Program-made: the position numbers and the translations under genes
Assembly: GCF_000150275.1 (NCBI RefSeq)
Contig: NW_002060944.1
Span: forward strand, 5,679,102-5,743,101
DNA: 64,000 nt
Reading direction: 5' to 3'
Source: Trichoplax adhaerens
Taxonomy: Eukaryota; Placozoa; Uniplacotomia; Trichoplacea; Trichoplacidae
The notes under the pieces: generated by a model
What the model was told of the DNA's origin: nothing
What the model saw: the letters and a program-made list of their open reading frames with translations, nothing else
Database searches by the model: none
Shown here: piece by piece, positions 31,260 through 44,091 of the stretch
Position numbering within the stretch: the first letter of the stretch is position 1
Layout: each line of letters opens with the position of its first letter

Positions 31260-34200
31260 TTAGCTTGGCAACTCTTCCTTAACCGAAATTTGCTGTTTAA
31301 TTTTATTCAACATTGCCATCGAAGCTGCAAGCATGTGATCTGAAATCATGGTGCTTTCAACCTTTATAACATTAAAGTTTTCCGGATAATTCCAATAGGC
31401 ATGGTACTGGTCAGTATTATATTGACTGAAATTAATGAAAAGAATATCTGTTTAGGTTTACGTGCCTATTAATTCATTCATTATACAGTTGTACAGTAAT
31501 TCCTAGTTAAACAAAACGTAGTGCTACGGTATTTAGCTCTAATGAGAAGCTTGAAGTCATCAAGAAAGAGAAATCAATGTTTTCCTTTGAAAATTCTAAG
31601 TATTAAATATGTAGCAGACTTAGCTAAACAACTATAATATCTCCTAGTAGAATAATTTCATTCGTACACGTCAAAATAAAATGAAATTATTGTGTCTCTT
31701 TTACAACAGCAGATACATCAATCTTTTTTTATGTAACACTGTACTGTATACGTTGAAAATGTTTCCTATGGCTTCTCAGCTAATTCTATGAGAAGTCTGG
31801 AATTTTTTCAATTTGGGGTAGTGTTCTGTTAATTTACACTCCGTCTAACTAGAACATTTTTTGTAGCTGCAGTTAGCGTAGTGAAAAGCGTCGGACGTTT
31901 CACTTTGGCGATCTAAAACAGTTTACTGTCAGCAATTTACAGTGTCACATATCCCTGAAGTACAAAATCAATAGTGGAATTTGCCAGCGACCAGTTTCTA
32001 ATAGGTTTCTTTCTAGAGGTCCGTGAGTTTGCTAGGATAAAACTGACTCTGAATTAAGTTAGTCGTCCTTGTAGTAAATTTCACTATCGACTTTGTACCT
32101 CAGTGAATTATTCATAACATACTAGCAGTAAATGCCGGCTACAATAATATACAGCAATGGATCTGGCATATCATAGCAGGATTGCAACCTTCATTTCTAT
32201 ATCACATACTCGTCTGAGTTTATTGTCGTAGAATTCACTTATTTACTCGCTCACTCACTCAGTAGTTTTGAGTTTACTGTCGTATAATTGTAGAGTATCT
32301 CATAACAATATAGAAGTACATCTATCATGGAGCCAATGGCCTTCATTTCTTAGTCATAGGCTTTACTCCATTTTCAACGCTATCCATAAAGAGCTCCAAC
32401 TAGTTCTGACACTACTGATACACCCCTACAACGTCATACTGTACTCTACTCTGCTCTACTTGAAGGAGAAACAGTAGCTACAGTACCACGAAACGTAGCC
32501 GGCATACTGAAATACTGTATAGTAGTTTCAGTGGCGACATTTTTTCACAAGGAAGTAAAAATTCTGAAGAAAATATAAGCTAAAAGACAATTTTGGATTC
32601 CATTTCTATGAATTGCTTTAGTAAACTATTCCTACTTGTTTGTAGTCTCTTTTACTAAGTGGACAATCCGACCAGGTAGATACAGTTTAGCGGATACTAA
32701 TGTCTTGACGTTAAATTCATTGAAAAAATCTTCGTCGTCCTCATCTTGGGTAATGAGAGGTAAAATGGATTTCTTTTCTTCTTTTCCCGGATCATCAATA
32801 TCTTCATTTGTATCTGCAACTTCTACATTGACCTCACGATCTTCTCTGTCTTGTGACATATAATTGGAGCAACAACAGCAGCCGGCCAAAAAGACTTTAT
32901 ACTAGCGGTTATAAAACAATATTATTATTATATTGAAGTGTCTATTAGAACAGCAAGTTCTTATTCTTGGATACTGTAGTAGTATTACTTTATTCATGCT
33001 AGTTGCTCATTGGATCTGTAAATTCAAGTTTACCTTGGGAATTCGACTTGATCGAATAGTCAATAGTAATTTGTTTCTTAAATCTTCCATATTTTGAAGG
33101 CTAACCCTATCAGATTGAATTTTTGAAATAACTCTGTTCAGTGTATTAACCAATGCTGTAGTAAGAAAGCAAAATTCAAACTAGAGAAGATCGGAATTTC
33201 ATCAAGAATCTTACTATTAGACGTAGAAGCGAATAGGCCTTACCTCGTTACTAAATCACATCCTGTGACTACCGAGATGACGAAATCTCGTGCGTATTTT
33301 GAAAGTTCAAGACTACAATAGGCAAAGAAAAAAGGGAGTGCATGTATATGAAATAGGATCAAGTTTGATACCGATTTAAATGATTTACAAGTCGAGTAGT
33401 AATAATTATTGGGACATGTCAATGATTCTCTTAGCTAAATGCTACACCTCTAATTTTTTTCTATCGCATTATGCAACAAATTGCAACGCGATTGAATATT
33501 ATCTTATATCCAAAATAAAATTATTCACAATGCAGCGTAAATGATATAGAACATGCTGGCCATGAGAAGCCGATCATTTGAATTAATTAACAATGTACAG
33601 TACGCGGAAAATAGGACTAGGCCATTGCATACCAGCTCTAAAAGAGGTAGTTAATTTAGATGTCGTCGGTTTCACAGAACTGTAAATCTAAAAAATTTAA
33701 TTCGCAAGGGGAATTATATAATTCACTATTATTGATTACTCTCATGAATGGAATGCGACTAATACATTAGTATGCTGAAATACTGTGTGTACGCTATGGC
33801 ACTACATGCTAACTCCATTTCTAGAGACATTGATAGTAGTAATGGTACATTCAAATATAAATAAATTACCCATGGCTCAATGCCAGGAAATGCGAGTGAT
33901 AGTTAATGACAATGACGGAAATTAAATACTGACTACTTGGTTATATTACATATGCGCATTTCAGTTTCATAGTCGTAATTTACCACTGATAAATAACCTA
34001 CCTAACGAGTCCGCCAGGCGGAGAATACGCAAAACATCGTAGTTTAGGATAATCTGGTTTCATTAAAATGGATAGTATTGCTGCTACACCAGCTCCTAAC
34101 GAATGTCCAACAATAATCAAATCGTAATCCTAATCGTAAATTAAGCAATGTTAGCAATTGATATCGTTCGTCATTTGCTCAATTATTCATTTACTGTTGA

Positions 34201-37200
34201 AGCAGATCAAGTTAGGTTGTTATTCTCCTGCATTTATTATCCAATATCGATGTCACATACGCGTATATCTAGTGGTTATTTCAATCTTAATTTCTCTTAT
34301 TGATCTTACCGGATGCTCGTTGAATGCAGGCTCTAATAATTTTTGGCTTTTTAATTTCTCCTTTAATACTTTAGCAGATTCACACATACCCTAGTAAATG
34401 TTATGGAAGCATTATTTTGACTAAATTATACTGAACTTGCAATCATTTCAATGGTAATGCAAGTACACCGCATCACCATGAATCTGAGTAAAACGTATCA
34501 TCCACTATTGAAATTTTACTATCTAATTGTTATCAGAATGATGCAAAAATTCGTATATAACGTAAGGAGTGTAACATTGTTGCTTAAGTAATAAGTACCC
34601 TTTAATAAATTTAATATCATGCTGTATTATTGATTAGAGAATCGTGACTGCTAAATAGACATAAAACGTTATAGCTACCTTATGGCCAGATGTATCGTGA
34701 TATCCAGGAATGTCTAACTCTGCTGGCACCGCTAATAAGTCTGTTATTGCGTCATTTAAAGACATTGTCCCACGGATTGCTAATATAACTTTCTTCTTGC
34801 AGTGGTCATAGGCGACAAAAAACGGGAGCTCGTATAGCTAGAATCAAGTCAAGTAGAGATTTAATTTCGTTTTAAAGTACAGTAATTACCGTGCAATTAA
34901 CTATGTCTAAGTTTCAAATAGATACAATGAAATGATTAATTTTCTATCAAACTGTCAATCTTATGATTATACTGTACGGGTAGTAGTACTAGACTATTAG
35001 TACCTAATGAACAACTATTCCACTATTTGTGCATCCTAAGTAAAATCCCAAAATTTCTGTAGGAAATACGTCTATTTATAGTACTCACATCGTTACAATA
35101 TGATGCAACAATAATATCCTCATCGTCAAATCCACTTTGTAACTTTAATGCGGCGTAATTACACTCACAACAATTATCATTTATAATGATCGTGCCAGAA
35201 TTGCGTAGCGGACGCGCACATGAGCAACATCTAATAAATCGTAAGAGAAGTAAAAGGAGAATAATGTTTACTAATCATGCATAACATCAGGTAAATAGAT
35301 AGCTACATCTATCCAAATATTAGATTGATTTCTATCAAATATGCCTCATTCGGTATCCCAATAGAAATTTCAACGCAAACATATTTGATACTCAACATTT
35401 CTCTAATCTATCTAGTAACCTATATTTTGGTACAAGTTTGCAAGGAGCTGTTAGAAAATGCTGTAGAACACATAATGGCCAACCATAGGCAGCATCAGCA
35501 TAATGAATATAATAGGAAATGTCTTGAAGAATATTCTCTTCATCCTACGTAAGATTTATAGAAAATATTTAAATAACAACTTATTTATCCGAATTCCTTG
35601 CCTATAGTGAACAATACTGTATCTATGGATACAGTACAAAGCAAACTAGGCAGTAAGCTTAATCTCTCAGAGGTTACTTGGGGTATTTTAGCGCGAAGTA
35701 AAAGGATTTAATTAAATAATGAATTTCTTCGATTGTATAATATTTTTACGCCGTATATCTAAATAATAATTGTTTTATAAAATCGTTAAAACCGATAGCA
35801 TCATACTACAGTAGATTTGCAAGGCAAACTGGTAATTTTCCAGTAAAGATTGACTTATCATTGCTGATCACACCGCTATGGCATCAATGTAAACGAAAAA
35901 TGTTATGGGGCTTATCCAGGTTTTATTAAACGTTGAATTTAGGGTTATAAACAGCAATAGATTGGTATGCTCGTTATGCACTTCAATTATTATAAATTAC
36001 ATGATAACCGACTAAATAGTTCTCTATTTGAATTCGAAAGTAATTGGTATGCCAAAACTACAGTATATAGTATTCGACTTGCTTGCGTGATATAAGCAAA
36101 AGTTTTTCCTTGTAAATTATCACTTAAGCTGGATGTATGTATGTTAAAAGCATAGCTCTAACCCGCAGAGTACGATATTGAAAAAGAGTCTATAAAATTG
36201 GGGGAATGGACTGGCAGTAAAGTAGTTAACTTTATCAATTTTTTAATTAGAACTTAAGTCTAACTGATATTATAATGTCAACTAATAGATAGATTATCGA
36301 ATATTTTTAATTGACATGAGAACTATACAACAATGAACCTGATCGATGAATTACAGAATACCAGTATACGTGTACAATTGTGGTACTGTTAGACTTAGTA
36401 GTGACTTAGATAAAAATCATGTTTATAGAACTTTGTTAATTATTGTGCTTATTGTAGTTAGAAGAACGGAAGGCATTGGTGTATCATCTTTGCGTGAGTC
36501 TGTTTTAGCATTATACCTGGATGGAACATATTGTAATATTGTAACCAGATAAAGGGCATATTGCTTATTCTAATTCTTACTGCGTATGAGTGTGGTACAT
36601 ATATGTGATTAGATACTCTGTAGTTCAGTATTTTAACCTGTTAGATGGGGTTATTTCGATGTTAATGTAAAATAATTTTCAAACAAATTTTTGTCGATTA
36701 ATATGCTCGAATACATCAATTAAATTTCTGTGTTATTTCACATTTTTGCCTATGCTTACAGTAGATTAAGTTTTGAGATTGATAAATTGCATAGATATAA
36801 TTGAAATAATTGTGGTGGATAAAAAGTGCGGTTTATTAATCAGCTGTGAAACAGGCAATGAAAGCTGCGTCTATTCATTAAAGTTAGCGCTTTAAATCAC
36901 GAGAGATAACTTAATGATATTATTCATAAAAAGTGAACAAACATTTTTCTTAATCTTAAATCTTATACCCACTATTGTCAGAACGATATCCAAGACGACA
37001 ACAATGGCATATGTCAATTGCCATTTTCATTTAATGAATGATGACGTTTGGAATTAAATAATCATCAGATAAAGGATATTAGTTTTAGATAGTTCCTCTT
37101 AATGTGCAATTTTAAAATAATTGCTTTCCCTATACCCAATGTTCTACGACTAAATGATCTTAATCAAATGTCATACCTTGTTGCTCAAATCCATTCTTCT

Positions 37201-40200
37201 AGCTGGAGTAAATTGCTTTCGGATCACTTGCTGTTCAAACGTGATTGAATAACAATCATTTCAGATTAATTATTTGTGGAATATGACTTGTACATTGGAA
37301 TTACATTACTGTTATAAATAAACTCGATTCAAGACAACAATGAGGTTATAGACAATGTCAAGACGTTATGTTATTAAACCTAGGCAATCGGTCCAACTAA
37401 TACTAAATATAGTCTATATGTATTCAAACGTAAGGATAAACAATCCAGACACAAGTTAACTTAATCGTTTTACTGAAGGGTAATTTATATTCATCTAAAA
37501 GATGTCATTTATGCTATCGTTTTTACTGGTATTTAGAATATGAAGTTTCGCAGCATCAATTAAATGGAAACTAGCAAAATCACTCCGGATTATGTCTTGC
37601 CAATAAAATGGTACGATAAAAATCGTTTTACAAATGCGTGTTTTTACAGTTAATAAATTAAATCAGCTATAGTATACTAAGAAATAAGAATTATTTCAAC
37701 AAATTTGTATTACCGTTCCTCTCCATGGTAGAATATATTTTTCATCATACCGTTGTCGTTGTTGTAATAAGAATAAACCGGCTGCAACATCCGTAGGTAC
37801 AGTATTTGTATTTCTGAAAAAGGTAGCGAAGATGGTCGCTAAATCTGTATAGATTGCTTGATTACTGTCATTAACTCTACTGCAGCAACACAAATGACGA
37901 CATCTTGTTTCCCATACTTGCTGAGCTAATTTGTAACTAATTGATGGATCTACGAATAGAAAATTAGAAATTTATTATAATTATATCATAAAATCGATCA
38001 TCAATAGTCTATTCAGGAATTTTGATCTCAATATTTTATCAATAATAGTACGATGCCCGTTTATCTAAACTGAATTAGTAAAATCTTTACTTATGATGCC
38101 TTCCAATATCTTCAACTGGGTTATTTATTTTCTATACGATCTATGAATGACTTCTGATGTGTTACAAGATGCTATAGATTCTTTCATTTCGGTTCGTCTC
38201 ATATATTTTGAATGACTCCGCTAGTCATTCGTTTGGTGTATAGAATAGCTAAGTTAGTCTTAGAATGAAATATTGTATATTATTGAGGTTATTCAGTAAT
38301 AGCATTGGGAGCAGATTGAAGCACAAACGTTTCTACTGATTGGTCTTATCTTACTCTGTGGTATGGTAAATTAGTACCTATTAATGGCTTTAATATACAG
38401 CAACAACTATGGAATAGTTGTTGCTGTTATCTTCTCTCTTATAGACATTTATCTAATCATTCGGTATTTATCCTCTGACAGTAAAACTTTTATCATCCTC
38501 TAAGGTATAATTAGTTATCAGTTTTAGTTATTAGTAAACTACGTGGTTGGTATTGTTGTAGGGAATCGCAAGCCCATTAATTTTATATCCCAATCCATCA
38601 CAATGAATTAACAAGCTATTTTCTTTTATCCTTGTAGTTATCCGATGTACTACAATCTGTTTTAACTAATGTATTAATTTCACATTATAGTACTTACCCA
38701 GATTACCGTCTCGTTTAACTGATCCCAATGGATCAAATACACAATAGGTGAAAATAATTCCAAAAGCAAGCAGGCACCAATTGGTTATCACAGCGACTTT
38801 AACGATAATGATATCTTCATCTGGGCAATGCCGACTATCATCAAATGACCAATAAGTGCCTAAAATATTCAAGGCTATCTCGGGTATAGTAAAAAATAAT
38901 CTTAAATAAAGTAAGAGCGGCATTTTCTGTCTGGCTTTGGCGTTAGTTATTGTGCCACGGCTGCTTATAATCCATGTTGCGCTGTCTATTATTAAAAGTA
39001 CCACCAATAATACAATAAATGCAATCAAAAAGACTTGAATTATTCGACCACTTGGACAGTGATAGCTACTTGCGTGAAGATGGCAGACAATACTGAAAAA
39101 TATCAACCTATTATGGTATTAGGTGTCTGATAGAAATCAAACCTAGCAAGGAATTGCAAATAAATATTTAAGGGTATTGTGAACTAATAACGGATATGTT
39201 AGACCGGATCACAAATATAAAAAGTTAGCACCTTGCAAATAAAAACAATAATGGATCAATTTGATTGATATGATATCCTTGTAGAGAAATCCGAACTTTC
39301 TTCTCTGATATTATTTAGCAATACAGAAGCATTACTTTGTTATGATCTTTTATCTCTTAATACAATGATGGTCACATTGATCAGTTATTAGACGCTGATA
39401 ACCAAGTTCTGTATTAAGACCTTGTTGCCAGCAATTCCTTATTGGTGTCATTTGAGCAAAATGGCTCACATAGAGATCTATTTGATTCACAAACATCGAA
39501 CGAAATCTTTGACAGTTTGTGTAATTGAGTTATCGGGCGCACAATCAGATGAGAAATTAATGGAGATTTAAGCTTAAAAATAATATCCAAGTTCATCAAT
39601 AATCCATATACCTTCTCCATACATTGCAATTTTTTAGAGGGCATTAGGGATTTTTATTAAGAAGTACTCGAGCTAAGCTCTCCATGATCAATCCCCTTTA
39701 ATTAAGAACTCTCTAAATATTATAATGGCTTGCGGTATTATCTTAAATTATGTGATCAAATATGATCAGTAATTGCATCTTTACGTTTCTCAGTTAAGAA
39801 TAATTGTTCTACTATGTATTACTATTTCTAAATACGTGTTCTGCTACTTATACTAAATTTCCAACGAAAGTGTTTACAGTTTCTTTCCTGTTAGCTTTAT
39901 ACCGATTCAGCTGCCAAACAAACAATAAAGTACACAAACGTACAGCTTAATAAGAGAGGAAATGTGACAATAGATGTAAAATTATTTGGATCAAATTGAC
40001 AGCGAATAATTAATGCGCTACTAATGTACGACAAAGACAAATTATAACTTTTATTAAATATACGGCACGATACGTTAACTACCCTAATTTGGAAGATACT
40101 CTATACTTTTCCAAAAAGGCAATCAGCTAAAGCTGTGATCGACTGCAAACATTGTCTCGCCTATATGTTATTTTACTACTCTTCATTTTTATTACTGTCA

Positions 40201-40686
40201 ATTGAATTAGCGATGTAATCATTATATCGTTTTAAGTATTAGGTCAACGATTAAGAATGGTAAAGTAATCTAGACTAATAATATGACTATTTCAGTATCA
40301 TTAATTTTTATAAGTAGATTACGCGTTTGTATCAATTGTGGGAATTCCCGCTTTTTTAAATAATTGATTTTAACAAACTCAAATTTAAAACATCGACACA
40401 CTTTTTCAACATTGAAGCCTCATGAAACATATGCTTCAGTTCTCCTGTACGATAGCAGGATCAGATACAAGGACAATAATTGTAGTAACGATATGGAAAA
40501 ATTGTAATAAACGAAAACTAGATAAATTGCAGAACTAGGAGTAAAACGAATACTACTATGCCCGTATTTGTAGCATGTAAATTGTAATTACCAAATTGTT
40601 CGTAATATGAAACTGAAAAATCCAAAGCAAACCAAATCATCGCTGCCAATGCCCCAATAGCGTCCAAATGCCGTCAATGCCGGCAT
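31260..40686 (-). CDS. DAGL: Diacylglycerol lipase, paralogue A
   Basis: sn-1-specific diacylglycerol lipase, the membrane serine hydrolase that releases 2-monoacylglycerol (2-AG in animals with endocannabinoid signalling). Exons in transcript order: 40592-40686, 38698-39107, 37714-37949, 35420-35544, 35089-35230, 34679-34837, 34310-34390, 34002-34129, 33244-33312, 33034-33106, 32636-32901, 31260-31425; 1950 nt, 649 aa (human DAGLB about 670). It starts [19 protein letters not shown], the conserved DAGL N-terminus. Four membrane segments follow, mostly in exon 2, then the AAYGWP motif and the lipase core. Predicted triad: Ser426 in GHSLGAG, Asp478 in GCDLVTR, His625 in MISDHM. A Cys cluster (AGCCCCSNY) and a very acidic loop lie between Asp and His, where human DAGL has its palmitoylated regulatory loop. 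Every junction is in phase. Introns 1 and 3 are long (1.5 and 2.2 kb). Whether it is the alpha or beta type is not decidable here. Confidence 0.93.
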
Positions 40687-43600
40687 TGCTTGTCTTATTC
40701 AGGAAAGATCTTTTGAAGGCGCTAAAAACAGTTTCCAATCTTACTCTGTGTAATTGATAAAATGTAAAGGTTTTAACTGCAGACTTGGCTTAAATTAATT
40801 TACTACAGCATGCAGCTTAAAATATCAAGCGCTATAACGATCTATTTGCTGTTCGATTTTGATTTTAAATACTGTATATTGTTCTAACTGTTAACTTATT
40901 TGTAATAGACAGGCAATTGCATATCAACAATTTTTAGGTACTTCTAGATAGCATTCTATAGTTTAATCTGATTAATTATAATAAGCGATTCCAATGCATT
41001 TTTTACTATTAAGTGCTAACAATATCTTGAATAACAATATATACGGTCATAAATTACAATCTACAACTTCAAAGATATTATAATTAATTAATAAAAATGA
41101 GAGATTCATATAATTTTAATATATATGAGAGTATTGGTTTCGTGTATCACCCTCATGCAATTTTATAAACGAAAGTATGGCACACATACCGAAAATAATT
41201 TGGTAGGCCTAGCCCAATTTTATGCCATCTAGACTGAACAACTCTGTTCTCCGTGAGTAATGCAAGTTATCAATTGATATTATATCGATCAATCTAAAAG
41301 AATAAGTATGAATAAGCTTCGCAATATGACTTCAATCGATTACAGCGTATCGTAATTCAGAGAGATCGACTAAATGAATGTTCAATTTGAAGGGGTGTTT
41401 CCATCGTTATTATTGGATAAAATTTAGGCAGCTAACATATTGTCAATTCAATGACGAAGGTCACTCTGAATGAGGATATACGGTTCCAGCAGAAAAGTAG
41501 AATAAATTGTACCTGATTAGTCATCATATCTGCACATACAGGGTATACTAAAGGATTCGATGTAGATAGTTAAAAGCGGTTTGACATTAGAATCTTTTAC
41601 TATTATGTACATTAAACTATCTATCATATTTATAGCGTCATTATTACCAATTTTTGCCTTACAGAATCACCTTAAAATCATAATGAAGGAACCTTTTTGA
41701 TTGCCGGTTTAATTTATTCAAAGTTTACGTTGCATTCAGTATAAGCGTGAGTAGAGCCAGTTACTTATGAGTAGCGTAATGGTAGCAGTCTTGGAGTGGA
41801 ATGAAATAGTCCTGTAGGTATGGCGGGTATTTTCGGAAGTGTTTTGCTTTCCTATCATTGACTTTTGCAGTGGAATTTGTACATACTCCATGTTTATCGA
41901 ATTGGAAATCTATAATTATATTATAAGTATTAACGATATAGCAAGTATTTTCGTTACGCACATGTTCAAATGTCCTACTATTGCAGCCATTTATTCCAGG
42001 TAGATCAATGTAGTGGTAAAATTTTTACATGATTTGAAAGTGTAATCGCAAGTTGTTTCCGACTCAAATTGATATCAAAAACAAATTCAACTAAACTGCT
42101 AACTATACGCTATCGGTGGTAATACATAGTATATACTTGATCAATACTTATTCTGTGCCAAATTCTTCAAAGGTACATGACTTACAAGCGATAGGCTGAG
42201 GGACAATTGTCGATATTTGAATACCTTAACAATACTTCTGACTAATTACCAAAACTCGTTTATATGGTTTTACCTAAATTTTAAAACTTATTAGTTAAGC
42301 GGAAACAAGAGTCGCTATAGTTTTTTATAAAGCATCTCAAAATGGATTCACTGTAAGGGAATTATTACTACTAACGCTTTCATAGAAATCGCTTCTTACT
42401 TTTAAAATGTTTTCATAAAATGCCATAGAAATAAATCCTTTATCATCAAGTCAATTACTATCATCGCTGCAAATGTTTGACATTACAATGATCTCTTGTT
42501 GTTATCTTTTAATATTGTGAAATTCTCAAATATACTACAGGGAAAGAATATAATCAATGACATGGATAGTGGAAAGAGGATTTATGTTTTTCTATATATT
42601 TTTATTACTTAGACATCTAATTTGTTTGATATTGTTTTAATTGATATGAAAGAAAAGAATACTTTACCTGCAATAATATATATGGTATTATATCCAGCCC
42701 AATACAAACCGTTATTGTTATACGGTGCTATTATTAAGAATGCAAAATATGTAGCAATGGCTAAATAGTAAACATTCAGTCCAAAGTTATGAATAAAATT
42801 AATCAATTATTCATTGACCCAACTAATTGCGATTAGTAATTATAATACCGTGATTATAAGTCCATAGTATACCAATGCTATATGATCAGACACCACTGGT
42901 CAAATTTCGAACTTACTTCAGTCATAGCTCACAAGCATGTGAACTAACTGATTCCAAGTTAGAAGATCATTGCAGTTTTTGCTGAAATAGGAACCATATA
43001 TGGATAGAAAGGTGACCAACTAATTCGATATTAGCATCAGTTCTTTATAACTTCATCAAAACGAAGATTAAATGATACCCTGATGTCCTATTTTACAAGT
43101 CTAATATGTAACGGTGTTGATTATTTCACGATGGTCTATTTACTTCGTTTTGACGAGAGAAAATGCATTACTCCATGCTTATTATGCTACCAGTTCATAC
43201 TTGTGTAAAGACCACTTAATTCCTAACATTTAAACTTTAGTGTTCCGTTTACTGTACTTTAATCTTCAAATACTTTTTTTGCTTTGCAATATTATCTATC
43301 TTTTATCGATGTAGATAATTAGAAACAATTTTAACTGAAAACATCATGTCTTCTTTTACTTCCCTCGGTAATAACCTTAAAATCTGTATCATGTGATCCT
43401 AAGATCTTGTCCTTGATGGAACTCAATTTAAGTTATTTCTGCTCATTTGATACAAAAAATGAACGCTAACTAATGCGCAACAGTCTATAGGATAGTCCTC
43501 ATTCGTAAAACAAGGCAGTTACTTTAATGAATGAGCTTCACTTATTGTTAACACAATCCTCATCACTGATCGATCCTGTTTCTCAAAGATTGACTTAATT

Positions 43601-44091
43601 AAAAGAGGTAAAATTACCAACATCATTTACTGCCGATACCTAGCATTCACTCAAGGATTTAACTAATCCAATGAGAATAATATCTTTTGTAATAATATCT
43701 TCATAATTCTAATATAAAGACCTTGTATAAGTTTTTAAACACTTTCTTTGACGTGACTTCCTGAATTTCAATCCCTCAAAATTCGAAACTGAACCTTTTC
43801 GATGTTATAATATATTAATTGTATAGCGGGTTGTAAAAATTGCAAGGGATAAACAACTGAAGGATAATTAGAAATTGTAAAGATGTACATGTATCAGGTG
43901 ATAGCTGATTAAGATTTTTCGTTTCTAGTTGTTTCTCTAATATGAATTTTTAATAAGGAATTAATGTTATTCTTAAGTTTTCATTATCTAGTTGGTGTTT
44001 GCTGTAGATTAACCAATCTCTTATACTTTGATATTTACTAGGTTGAATTGGATCCATTCCATAAAATAGATCTATTATTAAATTCCTCGTA
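40687..44091. other. Divergent gap between DAGL-A and DAGL-B
   Basis: A 3.4 kb region separating two head-to-head DAGL genes; it should contain both promoters. Two reverse-strand stretches look weakly exon-like. At about 42668-42767, behind the acceptor TATTTAG, a hydrophobic stretch ends at a good donor (TTGCAG|GTAAAG). At 41761-41990, a Cys-containing frame ends in a stop but has no in-frame ATG. I recognise neither and could not join them. The remainder is AT-rich and featureless. Confidence 0.4.

Noticed and set aside
36346-36552. 68-codon forward open frame in DAGL-A intron 3
   Set aside because: Opposite strand to the host gene, no homology recognised, and length within chance for this composition.
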